DNA of 64,000 nucleotides, taken from an uncultured Prevotella sp. (lineage in GTDB: Bacteria; Bacteroidota; Bacteroidia; Bacteroidales; Bacteroidaceae). The notes beneath the pieces are model-generated. The model was not told the DNA's origin, searched no databases, and saw only the letters and a program-made list of their open reading frames with translations. The stretch is taken from positions 124,001 through 188,000 of the forward strand of contig CAJOHJ010000007.1 in assembly GCA_905234265.1 (NCBI GenBank). The letters run 5' to 3'. The translations under genes were made by a program, and so were the position numbers. Every line of letters starts with the position of its first letter. The stretch's first letter is position 1. Of the stretch, positions 16,653 to 26,200 are shown piece by piece.

Positions 16653-16660
16653 CGGCAAGC

Positions 16661-18655
16661 CTACTTTTGCTCTTTAATAATTCCGTGGCGATAGGCGTAG
16701 AGAAGCTTTCGCAGGTCTTCAATCTGTGAGCGCAGCTCATTGCCTCTGTCAGTGTCAGCAACGCGCATGCGCCGTGCAGAGTGTTCCACCAGCTGTGTCG
16801 TTGACTTGATGTCTATTCCTCTCAGGATGGCATCTTCTGCGCTCATGAACGGCTCATGCTGAACCAGTTCAAAGCCCCGTGAATGGTAGACCAGTGTGTA
16901 GCCTGCAATTCCCGTCTCAGAATGATAAGCCTCAGAGAAACCGCCGTCGATAACCATCAGTCGTCCGTTGGCCTTTATCGGGTTCTCTCCCTTGGAAGCA
17001 TGCACTGGAACGTGGCCGTTGATGATGTGGCGGTTGTCGCCCTTCACGCCAAAGGCATCCATGATGTTGTCGCAGATGGCCTCATTGTCACGCAGCTGGA
17101 AATAATATCCTTTTTCTTCCTTGTATGTCGTCTTGTCTTTCAGGAAGTATCGCTCAAAAGTAGCCATCTTCGACTTGTCAAACAGCGGTGAGTCCTTGCC
17201 GCACCAGAGGTAGAGGAAGTAATCGCGTGCAAACTGTTTATAGTCCGGCTCTGTGTCATTCTGGAACGCGGCCCTCACTATCATGCCAATCTGTGACATA
17301 AGCTCCTTTCCGCTAAACTTGCTTCCCTTGTAAAGCTCCACCTCTTTCAGGCTGCCGTCAGCATTGAGCGGACATGAGGCATGGAACAGCAGGTTCTGGT
17401 TGCAGATAGTGTACATACATCCATGTGAGAGTATCATCTTGATGTGCTTGCGCAGTTTCTCGGAAACCCTGAACGAATGATGCAGTTTCTGCATGAGAGT
17501 CTTTTCTTCATTAGTCAGCTGGAAACAGGGAGCTTTCCCGGAGGCGGACTCTGGGAACACCGTCGGGAAATTGCATGAGAACATTTCGTACTCTTTGCCG
17601 TTGATGCGGCACACCTTGTTTTCATTGTTGATGCTTTCAAGCAGGCACCGGTCTTCCATGTTCCATTCCGGATGGCGCTTGAAGATTTCGGATTCTGTCT
17701 TGAACTGGATTACGGAAATGGCCTTGTGCATCTGTGCTATCAGGCGGATGGTCTTGTCGTCCATAGTGTTGCCCTTGAGCAGTTTGGGAATGAATTCCGT
17801 GCATGGGTCGTCGCCGTATGTTTCCATGGCAAAGGTAGCAAGAGGCACGAGGTTGATGCCGTAGCCCTCCTGCAGCGTTGCCATATTGGCATAGCGCAGC
17901 GATAGGCGCAGAACATTGCAGATGCAGGCATCGTTGCCAGCGGCAGCCCCCATCCACAGGATGTCGTGGTTGCCCCACTGAATGTCCCATGAGTGGTACT
18001 GCTTCATGGTGTCAAGTATGATGTGCGCCCCGGGGCCTCTGTCGTAAATGTCGCCAAGGATATGCAGCTGGTCGATGGCCAGGTGCTGTATGACATTGCA
18101 CAAGGCACAGATGAAGTCGTCGGCACGCCCTGTGGAGATGATTGTGTCGACAATCACGCTGACGTATTCAGCCTTGTTGATGTCGTCAGTACGTTCGTGG
18201 AGCAATTCTTCAATGATGTATGCAAAATCCTGCGGCAGCGACTTCCTCACCTTTGAGCGTGAATACTTTGAAGAGACATCTCTGCATACAGCCACGAGCC
18301 GGTGTATGGTTATGTGGTACCAGTCGTCGATGTCCTTTTCGGCAGCTTTTATCAGCTCTATTTTCTCTTCCGGGTAATAGATGAGAGTACACAGCTCGCG
18401 CCGTTCCGTCTCGCGGATGTCTCCCTTGAAGAGTTCGCTGACTTTCCTCCTGATGTTTCCAGAAGCATTTTTCAGAACATGCTTGAAGGCAGCACTCTCG
18501 CCGTGCAGGTCGGCAAGGAAGTGTTCAGTGCCTTTGGGAAGGTTCAGTATGGCTTCCAGGTTGATGATTTCCGTCGATGCCGCTGCCACCGTGGGGAATG
18601 TTGTCGACAGCAGCTGCAGGTAGTGCATGTCGTGTTGTATTTGGTTTTGGTCCAT
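16661..18655 (-). CDS. fbp: Fructose-1,6-bisphosphatase, class III
   Basis: Gluconeogenic phosphatase of the class III family, a metallophosphoesterase found in Firmicutes and Bacteroidetes. 664 residues is the usual size. The metal-binding motifs are all present: FLADLHGE (DxH), DIYDRGPGAHI (D-x2-DR), WGNHDILWMGA (GNHD) and later HINGHVPVHASKGENP. It is expressed from a minus-strand run with folK downstream (8 bp) and a glycosyltransferase-like gene upstream (12 bp). Confidence 0.96.
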   Translation of the reverse strand: MDQNQIQHDMHYLQLLSTTFPTVAAASTEIINLEAILNLPKGTEHFLADLHGESAAFKHVLKNASGNIRRKVSELFKGDIRETERRELCTLIYYPEEKIELIKAAEKDIDDWYHITIHRLVAVCRDVSSKYSRSKVRKSLPQDFAYIIEELLHERTDDINKAEYVSVIVDTIISTGRADDFICALCNVIQHLAIDQLHILGDIYDRGPGAHIILDTMKQYHSWDIQWGNHDILWMGAAAGNDACICNVLRLSLRYANMATLQEGYGINLVPLATFAMETYGDDPCTEFIPKLLKGNTMDDKTIRLIAQMHKAISVIQFKTESEIFKRHPEWNMEDRCLLESINNENKVCRINGKEYEMFSCNFPTVFPESASGKAPCFQLTNEEKTLMQKLHHSFRVSEKLRKHIKMILSHGCMYTICNQNLLFHASCPLNADGSLKEVELYKGSKFSGKELMSQIGMIVRAAFQNDTEPDYKQFARDYFLYLWCGKDSPLFDKSKMATFERYFLKDKTTYKEEKGYYFQLRDNEAICDNIMDAFGVKGDNRHIINGHVPVHASKGENPIKANGRLMVIDGGFSEAYHSETGIAGYTLVYHSRGFELVQHEPFMSAEDAILRGIDIKSTTQLVEHSARRMRVADTDRGNELRSQIEDLRKLLYAYRHGIIKEQK

Positions 18656-18667
18656 ATCTCTGAATAT

Positions 18668-19762
18668 TTATATTTTTAGGTGGTTGTCAATTCTGCCAAG
18701 CATTTTCCGCGCCTTGCGGTCGTTGAGCATCTTTATGGGCATGAAGCCCTCGGTAAGGCCAGTTCTCTGTTGCAGGAGGAACATTGTGCGTGCCGCCGTT
18801 TTATAGAGGTCGAGGTCTTTCAGCGAGTCTTGCAGCTTGTTTTCTTCCGACTCGTGGTTTCTCAGCTCACGGTCAATCTCGATGAGGTGCTTTATCGACA
18901 GCTGCCGCTGCGAGTCAATGCGCTTCACCTGTCTGAAAGTTGCTGTCAGACGGTCGTTTTCAGAAGCAAACTGGTTGCCGATGATGGCTTGGATGGTGTC
19001 AGCGTGCTTATAGTTGTCGGGCAGGAAGTATGGGACGTTTTCAATGTCAATGTCCGGCTCGTCAAGCCTGAGGAGCCGTATTCCCTTCAGTGCCGTTTCC
19101 ATGATTTCCTCTTGTCGGAAATAGCACATGAGGCGCCTTGTCACCTGCAGCTGCTCTTGGCCGCCGCCAGCTCCCAGCCAGCGCTTGTCGCCGGTTATGC
19201 CCATCATGATGATGGCCCTGAGAGCTTTCCGCTCGCTGTCGTCCATGAGCTGCAGCGGATTACTGTCGGCGACACGCTGGTAGACGGCAAACGTCTGTCG
19301 TGCCATTTCCACCGGTGAAATGACGTTGGTGCTGGTGCAGTCGCGTATTGTCACCACGCGCTGGCCTGCGCCCAGGCTTTCCAGGCGCATCCTCTCGGCC
19401 GGCAGCTGTGCAATCAAGGCATAGGTCTGCTTAAGGATGCCCCTTGTAGTTGTGTAGTATTTCAGTCGGTTCGCCAGCTTCCTGCCTTCGCCCCACGGAT
19501 GAAGGTCGCCATGTGGCGTGATGACTATCCTTGCCTTTCGCTGCAGGGACATGCTGACCACTTCCTTCAGAGCCACCTGCCAGAGTCCGTGAATGTGCAG
19601 TATGTCGAACAGCCAGTAGCCGTTGGTCCCAATGATTTTGCTCACGTCCGCGGCACTGTGAGCCTTGTAGCTGTCCACTTCCAGTCCCATGGCATTGCAC
19701 AGAGTGTCGACATGCTGGCACACCATGGAGTTGTCTTTCGGATAGTAATGAATGACTCTCAT
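18668..19762 (-). CDS. Glycosyltransferase-like protein with a non-canonical C-terminal half
   Basis: 364 residues. The first 150 look like the N-terminal Rossmann half of a GT4-type glycosyltransferase (FDILHIHGLWQVALKEVVSM, then IVITPHGDLHPWGEGRKLA). The expected nucleotide-sugar-binding half with its E-x7-E motif is not recognisable. From about residue 170 the protein is helical and charged (SIKHLIEIDRELRNHESEEN) and not assignable to a family by eye. Its start overlaps the stop of the GT2 gene by 4 bp (ATGA), so the two are translationally coupled and probably act together in glycan synthesis. Confidence 0.65.
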   Translation of the reverse strand: MRVIHYYPKDNSMVCQHVDTLCNAMGLEVDSYKAHSAADVSKIIGTNGYWLFDILHIHGLWQVALKEVVSMSLQRKARIVITPHGDLHPWGEGRKLANRLKYYTTTRGILKQTYALIAQLPAERMRLESLGAGQRVVTIRDCTSTNVISPVEMARQTFAVYQRVADSNPLQLMDDSERKALRAIIMMGITGDKRWLGAGGGQEQLQVTRRLMCYFRQEEIMETALKGIRLLRLDEPDIDIENVPYFLPDNYKHADTIQAIIGNQFASENDRLTATFRQVKRIDSQRQLSIKHLIEIDRELRNHESEENKLQDSLKDLDLYKTAARTMFLLQQRTGLTEGFMPIKMLNDRKARKMLGRIDNHLKI

Positions 19763-20943
19763 CGGCGTATGAATTCAAATTTGTCGGTCTTGCAGTGCAG
19801 CAGTCTCATGTAGAGCTGGCGGAAAGGCATCGTCAGTTCGTAGACCGGAATCATCAGCGGCGCCAGCGAGTCTCCATAGTCTTCTGCAGCCCTGATGGCA
19901 AGCCTGGCTCTCACGGCAAAGGTGGCAAGCAGTGAGACCGTGGCCACTGCCGCCAGCAGCCAGTCGGCCGTCGTCAGCCCGTACACGGCAGCAGCTGTCA
20001 GTGCCAGGAGTCCTGCAAACATATACGTCTGGTCGGCCTGGTGCAGTGCGCGCCACCGGCCGCCATGTGCCAGCAGGTGCCTAATCTCCAGAAAGTCAAG
20101 ATGCTCATGGCGCCACGCCTTCGCGTCAGGCCTTTCCTGTATCAGCCTGTGGCTGGCAGAAATGAAAGTCCTGCTCGTGGCGTCGCTGCCCTCGACGGGA
20201 ATTTGAGAATATTCGTTGGCAATGAAGTCGTATTCACCACGCAGGTAGAGCAGGTTTTTCAGAAAGCCGTTGCTGGCCATGAACGTGCTGCGCCTGAACG
20301 CCAGTGCGCGTCCGTCATAGCGGCAGGTGTGCTGACTTTCGGCAAAGCTCATCTGGTAGCAGTTGTTCAGCAGCCGTTCAAAGCGCCATCTGCCAGGCGC
20401 TTCCTCGCTGAGTACGGTCAGTCCGAGAACCGTCTGGCAGTCATTGTCGAAGTTGGCGGCAAATCTGGCCAGCCACTGGTCCGTCGAGGGATGGCAGCTT
20501 GCGTCGGTGAGAATCAGCCACTCATGCCTGGCCGCCTTGACGGCCAGCGTCAGTGCCAGCTTCCGCCGGCTGAGATGGTGCGACGTGTCTGGAATGAACG
20601 TCACATACAGGTTGGGATACGTCTCGCTCAGCCTGTTCAGCACACTGGCGGTCTCGTCCGTTGACGACTCGTCGACGACGATCATCTCAAAGCCTGCGCC
20701 ATACTTCTGTTCCATGAACAGCGGGATGTTCCTTTCCAGAGCGTCGGCGTCGTTGTGCGCCGCCATGATTATCGAGACCGGCACGCCGCCGCCCGTCTGG
20801 GCATCCGCCGTCTGGCCAGCGTCGCCGCCGTCGGCATCATCCGCCGGGCGTATGCGCCTGTAGAAAGGAGAGAAGAGCAGCGTGGCCACGGGGACCAGCA
20901 GGCATCCCACGCCTGCGAGTATCGAAAATAAGCTGACTGTCAC
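19759..20943 (-). CDS. Membrane-anchored GT2 glycosyltransferase
   Basis: 394 residues. An N-terminal transmembrane helix (VSLFSILAGVGCLLVPVATL) precedes a low-complexity linker and a GT-A catalytic domain (VSIIMAAHNDADALERNI, EMIVVDESSTDETASVL, WLILTDASCHPST as the DxD-like region, then the Q/R-rich acceptor segment). Two further helices near residues 305-345 re-enter the membrane. Start is a GTG at 20943, 28 bp after the antiporter gene ends. Likely transfers a sugar for cell-surface glycan or lipid; the substrate cannot be told. Confidence 0.88.
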   Translation of the reverse strand: MTVSLFSILAGVGCLLVPVATLLFSPFYRRIRPADDADGGDAGQTADAQTGGGVPVSIIMAAHNDADALERNIPLFMEQKYGAGFEMIVVDESSTDETASVLNRLSETYPNLYVTFIPDTSHHLSRRKLALTLAVKAARHEWLILTDASCHPSTDQWLARFAANFDNDCQTVLGLTVLSEEAPGRWRFERLLNNCYQMSFAESQHTCRYDGRALAFRRSTFMASNGFLKNLLYLRGEYDFIANEYSQIPVEGSDATSRTFISASHRLIQERPDAKAWRHEHLDFLEIRHLLAHGGRWRALHQADQTYMFAGLLALTAAAVYGLTTADWLLAAVATVSLLATFAVRARLAIRAAEDYGDSLAPLMIPVYELTMPFRQLYMRLLHCKTDKFEFIRR

Positions 20944-20971
20944 CGTTTTAGACTATAGTTTTTTATCCTTG

Positions 20972-22345
20972 TCACAGAGAAATGAAGTTGATTTCCACCC
21001 ACAGCGCCATGTAGCCTACTATCCAGCCCAGCAGGACTTTCGGCGTGAGGTGCTTGACATACCATCCCAGCGTCACCCTTTCCGAGCGCATGAGCGCCAG
21101 TCCGCAGACGTTGCCCACGCTCAGCAGGCATCCTCCTATGGCAGTGTTGTAGGCCATGATGCTCCAGTAGGTGCCGTTGCATGCAAAGTCGCCCGCCGAC
21201 ACCGGATAGAGCGAGATGTTGGACATGGCAATGGTGAACGAGTCGACTATTGCCGACAGCAGCCCTGCGCCGATGCCCATCATCCAGATGTCGTGGACAT
21301 AGGTGTCGAACCAGCTGCCCACGTCGTGCCACACACCGGTCTCCGTCACCACTCCCATGCCCAGCATGATGCCCATGACGAACAGTATCTGCTGCAGTGC
21401 TCCGTACTCCAGCGACATGGGGATGCGCCTCTGCACGCTCTGTCCGCTGCCTATGAACTTGCGGTTGAAGACCTCGTTGACCACCCACAGCACCGACAGC
21501 ACGCACAGTGCGCCCAGGAATGGTGCCAGCTTGGTGATGTTGTGGAACGAGGGGATGAACCACAGTCCGCCGATGCCCACAAAGAGCATCACCATGCGCT
21601 GCAGCCTCGAGAGCCTTGTGTCGTCGCCGCGATAGGGCAGGGCGCTCCAGGCAGTGTCCAAGCGGTCGGGCAGCTCGCGGTTGATGAGCATCGTCGGAAC
21701 GACCCATGCCAGCACTGCCGGCAGCAGCAGGTAGGCCGAGAAGCGGCTCGCGCTGACGGCGCCGCCCTCCCACAGCACCAGCCCCGTGGCGTCGCCAATC
21801 ACCGTGAAGCAGCCTCCGCAGCATGCCGCCAGCGCCATTGCAGAGCCTACCAGCATGCGCTGCCGCGAGTTCTGCAGAATGCCGTGCATGATGACGAGCA
21901 TCGTCGACAGCGTGGTGAGGTTGTCCAGGTTGGCCGACAGCACGAAGGTTGCCGCAGAGAGCGTCCACAGCAGGCGCTTGGAGTTCCGCGTACGAATCCA
22001 CTCCGTGATGAAGTCGAAGCAGCCGTTGTTCTGCAGCAGCTCCACTGTCGACATCGTGGCCAGCAGGAACAGCACTATGGCCGCCGCCTTGCCCACGTAG
22101 AGCAGGAAGATGTTGCTGTAGATGAAGTGCTTCACCGAGTTGCTCGTCGAGGCCGCACCGCCGAGGAATTCGCGGTAGTCGGCAGCATGGAATGCCGACA
22201 CGAAGTCGAAGCCCCAGCCAACGTAGACCACCCAGCCTGCGGTGCCGAGGAACATGGAGATGGCTGCCTTGTTGACTCCCGTCAGATGGCCCGTGGCAAT
22301 CAGCAGGTAGGCCGTCAGGAGCAAGGTAACAATGATGAGGGTCAT
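20972..22345 (-). CDS. nhaD: NhaD-type sodium/proton antiporter
   Basis: A 457-residue polytopic protein of the ion-transporter superfamily, exchanging Na+ (or Li+) for protons. Hydrophobic segments occur throughout; FVLSANLDNLTTLSTMLV and CFTVIGDATGLVLWEGG are the conserved intramembrane motifs of the NhaD family, mirrored in the second half by LLSAIVDSFTIAMSNISL. Long alternative frames on both strands over this GC-rich gene (for example 20882-22363 plus and 20940-22373 minus) are shadows without membrane character. A -7 element lies at 22371-22378; the two glycosyltransferase-like genes and fbp follow closely, so all may share this promoter. Confidence 0.92.
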   Translation of the reverse strand: MTLIIVTLLLTAYLLIATGHLTGVNKAAISMFLGTAGWVVYVGWGFDFVSAFHAADYREFLGGAASTSNSVKHFIYSNIFLLYVGKAAAIVLFLLATMSTVELLQNNGCFDFITEWIRTRNSKRLLWTLSAATFVLSANLDNLTTLSTMLVIMHGILQNSRQRMLVGSAMALAACCGGCFTVIGDATGLVLWEGGAVSASRFSAYLLLPAVLAWVVPTMLINRELPDRLDTAWSALPYRGDDTRLSRLQRMVMLFVGIGGLWFIPSFHNITKLAPFLGALCVLSVLWVVNEVFNRKFIGSGQSVQRRIPMSLEYGALQQILFVMGIMLGMGVVTETGVWHDVGSWFDTYVHDIWMMGIGAGLLSAIVDSFTIAMSNISLYPVSAGDFACNGTYWSIMAYNTAIGGCLLSVGNVCGLALMRSERVTLGWYVKHLTPKVLLGWIVGYMALWVEINFISL

Positions 22346-22370
22346 GGGAAAGAATTGCTTTAATGAGACG

Positions 22371-22378
22371 CAAAGTTA
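22371..22378 (-). promoter_or_regulatory. nhaD promoter, -7 element
   Basis: Reads TAACTTTG on the minus strand, matching TAnnTTTG, 26 bp upstream of the nhaD start. Confidence 0.6.
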
Positions 22379-22452
22379 GACAGAAAAAGTTACATTCCCA
22401 AAAGTTTCAGCGAAAATTTCCGCCTTTTCTTGCCCGTTTGCGCCGAAATGCA

Positions 22453-22460
22453 TACATTTG
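22453..22460 (+). promoter_or_regulatory. Promoter of the YhcH-like gene, -7 element
   Basis: TACATTTG matches TAnnTTTG, 37 bp upstream of the start at 22497, diverging from the nhaD promoter. Confidence 0.6.
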
Positions 22461-22496
22461 CAAATCGAAACACAAGCATAAGACAACAAAAAAAAC

Positions 22497-23093
22497 ATGA
22501 GACAGCTTTTCCTGACATTGCTAACCGCCGCCCTTTCGCTCACCACTGCCGCACAGACGCCGCAGCCGAAGGCCTGGCTGAAGAGCCGCCAGTGGGCAGG
22601 CGCCTTCACCGCCGCCAAGCCCCACAAGACGGTAGACGCCGCCCAGTTCTACACCCAGTACCACCGCAACACCGCGCAGTGGCAGCAGCTCTTCCAGTGG
22701 CTCAGCACCACCGACCTGCGCGCCATCGGCAAGGGCAAGCACCCCATTCCCGGCTCCACGCTCGTGGCCAGCGTGGAAGACTCCGAGAACGCGCCCCTCC
22801 CGGAGCGCAACACCGAGAGCCACCGCAAGAAGATAGACTTCCAGTTGGTGGTCGACGGCGTCGAGGGCTTTGCCCTCCTCGACCATGCCACCAGCACCGT
22901 CGCCCGTCCCTACGACGAGCAGAAAGACGTGGTCCGCTACAACTACCAGCCCCGGCAGGCCCACTTCTTCAACGTCCGCGGCGGCCAGTTCGTCATCTTC
23001 TTCCCCTCCGACTGGCACATCGCAAAGGTGCAGACCAGGAAGAATAACCAGAAAATCAGAGTCATAGTCGTGAAAATGGACTATGTGGAGTAG
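22497..23093 (+). CDS. YhcH/YjgK/YiaL family protein with signal peptide
   Basis: 198 residues: a signal peptide (MRQLFLTLLTAALSLTTAAQ) followed by a DUF386 cupin-like domain, seen from ESHRKKIDFQLVVDGVEGFAL and GGQFVIFFPSDWHIAKV, where family members place metal-binding His and Glu residues. Relatives include TabA, EbgC and YiaL, linked to sugar metabolism and biofilm, but usually cytoplasmic. An exported copy next to a large pectin-degrading lyase suggests a role in periplasmic sugar handling, which is inference. The gene is strikingly GC-rich compared with the AT-rich array that follows. Confidence 0.85.
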   Translation: MRQLFLTLLTAALSLTTAAQTPQPKAWLKSRQWAGAFTAAKPHKTVDAAQFYTQYHRNTAQWQQLFQWLSTTDLRAIGKGKHPIPGSTLVASVEDSENAPLPERNTESHRKKIDFQLVVDGVEGFALLDHATSTVARPYDEQKDVVRYNYQPRQAHFFNVRGGQFVIFFPSDWHIAKVQTRKNNQKIRVIVVKMDYVE

Positions 23094-23133
23094 AAAAAAT
23101 AGAGTGACAGAATTTTTCCTATGACTTACAGAA

Positions 23134-23217
23134 TTATCTCCGTAAGATAATTTTTTATCTCCGTAAGATAAATTTTTATCTCCGTAAGATAATATTTTAT
23201 CTCCGTAACATATTTTA
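23134..23217. repeat. 21-bp-period array B: four units, 84 bp
   Basis: Units start at 23134, 23155, 23176 and 23197. All four begin TTATCTCCGTA; units 1-3 continue with AGATAA, making perfect 6-bp inverted repeats with a 5-bp spacer, while unit 4 is degenerate (ACATAT). A decayed, out-of-phase copy precedes unit 1. The array ends 10 bp before the PL11 lyase start codon, so it lies in that gene's leader, and no TAnnTTTG element separates them. Confidence 0.9.
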
Positions 23218-23227
23218 CCAACATAAC

Positions 23228-26200
23228 ATGTTGAAAAAACTTTTTTACCTATCAGCTCTGCTGGCAGTAAGTACAACTGCCTGCGCGCAGAGGTTTACCG
23301 ACAATCTTGGCCGCGGCCTGGTAGCCGTGCCGACAGGCTCTACGTCGGGCAGTACGACAAACGTTGTGACATGGCGACGGCTGGCCGACGAATACTACGA
23401 TGTTACCTACAATCTGTATAAAGACGGAACAAAAGTGGCTTCCGGGCTTACTGTCACATGCTACAGCGATCTCAGCAAGGCACTGCCCACAACGACTTAT
23501 CAAGTGGAGGCCGTGGTTCGCGGCGTAGCACAGCCAAAGAGCGATGCCGTGACACCCTGGGCGCAGGAAGTCTATAAACTTGGCGACACCCGTACACCTG
23601 CGGGCTATCTGGACATTGCACTTGCCACTGTCTACGACCGCGACGGCCAGGACGTCACTGCCAATTACAGCCCTAACGATGCTGAGATGGCAGACCTGGA
23701 CGGCGACGGAGAACTGGAAATAATCATAAAGCGGCTGAACACCGTGGATGCTTCCTCCTCGCTGACTGGATACATCTATCCGGAAAGCTCGCGCGAATTT
23801 GTTGTCATCGATGCCTACGACGTAAACTGGCAGACAGGAGCGGCGTCGCTGATGTGGCGCATTGACTGCGGTCCAAACATGGTCAGTCTGAATTCCACGG
23901 AGATTGACGTCATTGCCTACGACTGGGACGAGGACGGGCGTGCCGAAGTTGTGCTGCGTGGTGCCGACAATATGATTGTCTATGGTTCCGACGGCATCAC
24001 ACAGCTCTACACCGTTGGCGACATGTCGGCCAATACGCGCAACACGTTTTCAACTACCGACTCTCAGTATGCGTGGACTCACAGTGGTGCAGAATACCTA
24101 TTATATATAAATGGACAGACTGGCGCACTCTACCAGCAGACTGAATATCCGCTAAAACGACTCGAAAGCGGTGAGACCAGCCTGAAGACGGCATGGGGCG
24201 ACGACTATGGTCATCGCTCGTCGAAATACTTCTTCGGTGCGCCATTCCTTGACGGGCGCAAGGCCAGCCTCTTCCTCGGACGCGGCATATACACACGTCA
24301 TAAGTTCATGGCCATGGACCTAGACCGAGGCTCACACCAGTGGACAAAACGTTGGGAATGGTCTTGTAACGACAAGAACAGTCCGTGGTATGGCAATGGA
24401 TACCACAATTTTATAATTGCCGACGTCGATGAAGACGGCCGCGACGAAATAGTGTACGGCTCAATGGTCATCGACGACAACGGACACGGACTTTCCACGA
24501 CAGGCTTCCAGCATGGCGATGCGCAGCATGTAGGCGACTTTAACCCATATCGCAAGGGATTGGAATATTTTGGATGTCTGGAGGACAATCCATACTGGGG
24601 AAACAACTATCGTGACGCTACTACCGGCGAAGTGTTCTACAAGCATTCTAATCCTGATGCAGACGGAAAAACAGGTGACGACGGACGCTGCCTGATGGAC
24701 AATTTCACCGATGCGTACCCCGGATGTCTTGGCAGGTCGATAGAAAACCTCATCATCTCGTCCGTGACGGCGGAGAAAATCATGGATGCACCAGAGTCTT
24801 CTAATGATGCGCTCTTCTGGTCGCACCTTAATTTCCGGATTTACTGGGATGGCGACCTCTGCTCTGAGATTCTTGACAGTCCCGGCACAGCCAGCGAAGC
24901 GGCTATATGGGATGTCGACAAAGGGCGGCTGTTCACTTCGTCGGGATGCAAAATGAACAACGACTCAAAGAACAATCCCTGCTTCCAGGGCGACATCATC
25001 GGCGACTGGCGAGAGGAAATAGTCGTCCGCCACGGCACTGACATACGTGTATACACCAGCGGCTTGGCAACATCCTACAGCCAGCCCTGCCTGTGGTTCG
25101 ACCACCAGTACCGTCAGGCTATGGTGTGGCAGATGATGGCATATAACCAGCCGCCGCACACAAGCTACTTCCTTGGCGAATTGGAGGGGATTACCGTGGC
25201 TCCACCATCGTATACCAACAGGGGAAGGACGGAAATTGACAATGGCGGAAACATTACAACCACCGACAGACACTTGCTCTTGGCAGAGACTAACGACATG
25301 ACGGTAAGTGTCAGCGACGGAGCAACCCCATATATGCTGACGGTAAACACTCCGTCGTGGGTACAGGGCACTGATGTCAACGGCACATCTGCAACAAAAG
25401 TGAAGGCCGACGGACTGACAGGCGTAACAGGACTGCCGGAAATCAACACAACCACTTATACGCACACTCTGACTGGAGGAGCATTTACCGGCAGCATGAG
25501 GCTGGTGAAACAGGGTGACGGAACGCTGGTACTCCCCACGGTAACAGAGACGTATACTGGCAATACCGACGTGTGGGCAGGAACGCTGAGCTTCGACGGA
25601 ACTATGCAGAACAGTCCGCTGTGGCTGAACCGCTTTGCATCACTGGTCAGCAACGGAGGAACATTCAGCGGCGGCATCACAGCAGACTATGGTTCATGCA
25701 TCGTGCCAGGCGGCAAGGACCATTGCGGTAACATCACCACCAGCTCGCTTACCCTTAACTATGGCGCACGCGTACTCATAGACTTGTATGCAGGTAGCCA
25801 GAATGCAGACCAGATTAATATAGGACGCCTTGTCATCGGTTGCAAGAGTGGTGACGTGTGGGAAAATGCCGGTCCACGCTACCTTACGCCTGTCATCGAA
25901 TTTGTGCAGCACGACGGCAGTGTGGTTGACGGCAGCTATGACCTCGGCGCAGTGGAAACTGTCGAGGGCAACCTTAGCGACATACAGATAGAAGGACTTG
26001 ACGGCATTGAGACATACGGCCTGCAAATAAAGGACGGACACCTGATGCTCGTCATAGGCACAGGCGTCAGCTATGTATGCCCGGAGCCTGTCATTACCGA
26101 GAACGGAATACAGAGGGGAACTGGCGGACTGCTTCCGGCAGTGGACATCAGTGTCCAGAGCTTCCTGTATCAGGGCAGCACGGTTAAGCCACAGCTGGAA

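Noticed and set aside
20882..22363. Long 493-codon plus-strand ORF opposite nhaD
   Set aside because: It is rich in His, Gln and Arg with no hydrophobic or domain pattern, and lies antisense to a convincing NhaD; the high GC of that gene removes stop codons. The 477-codon minus-strand frame at 20940-22373 is rejected for the same reason.
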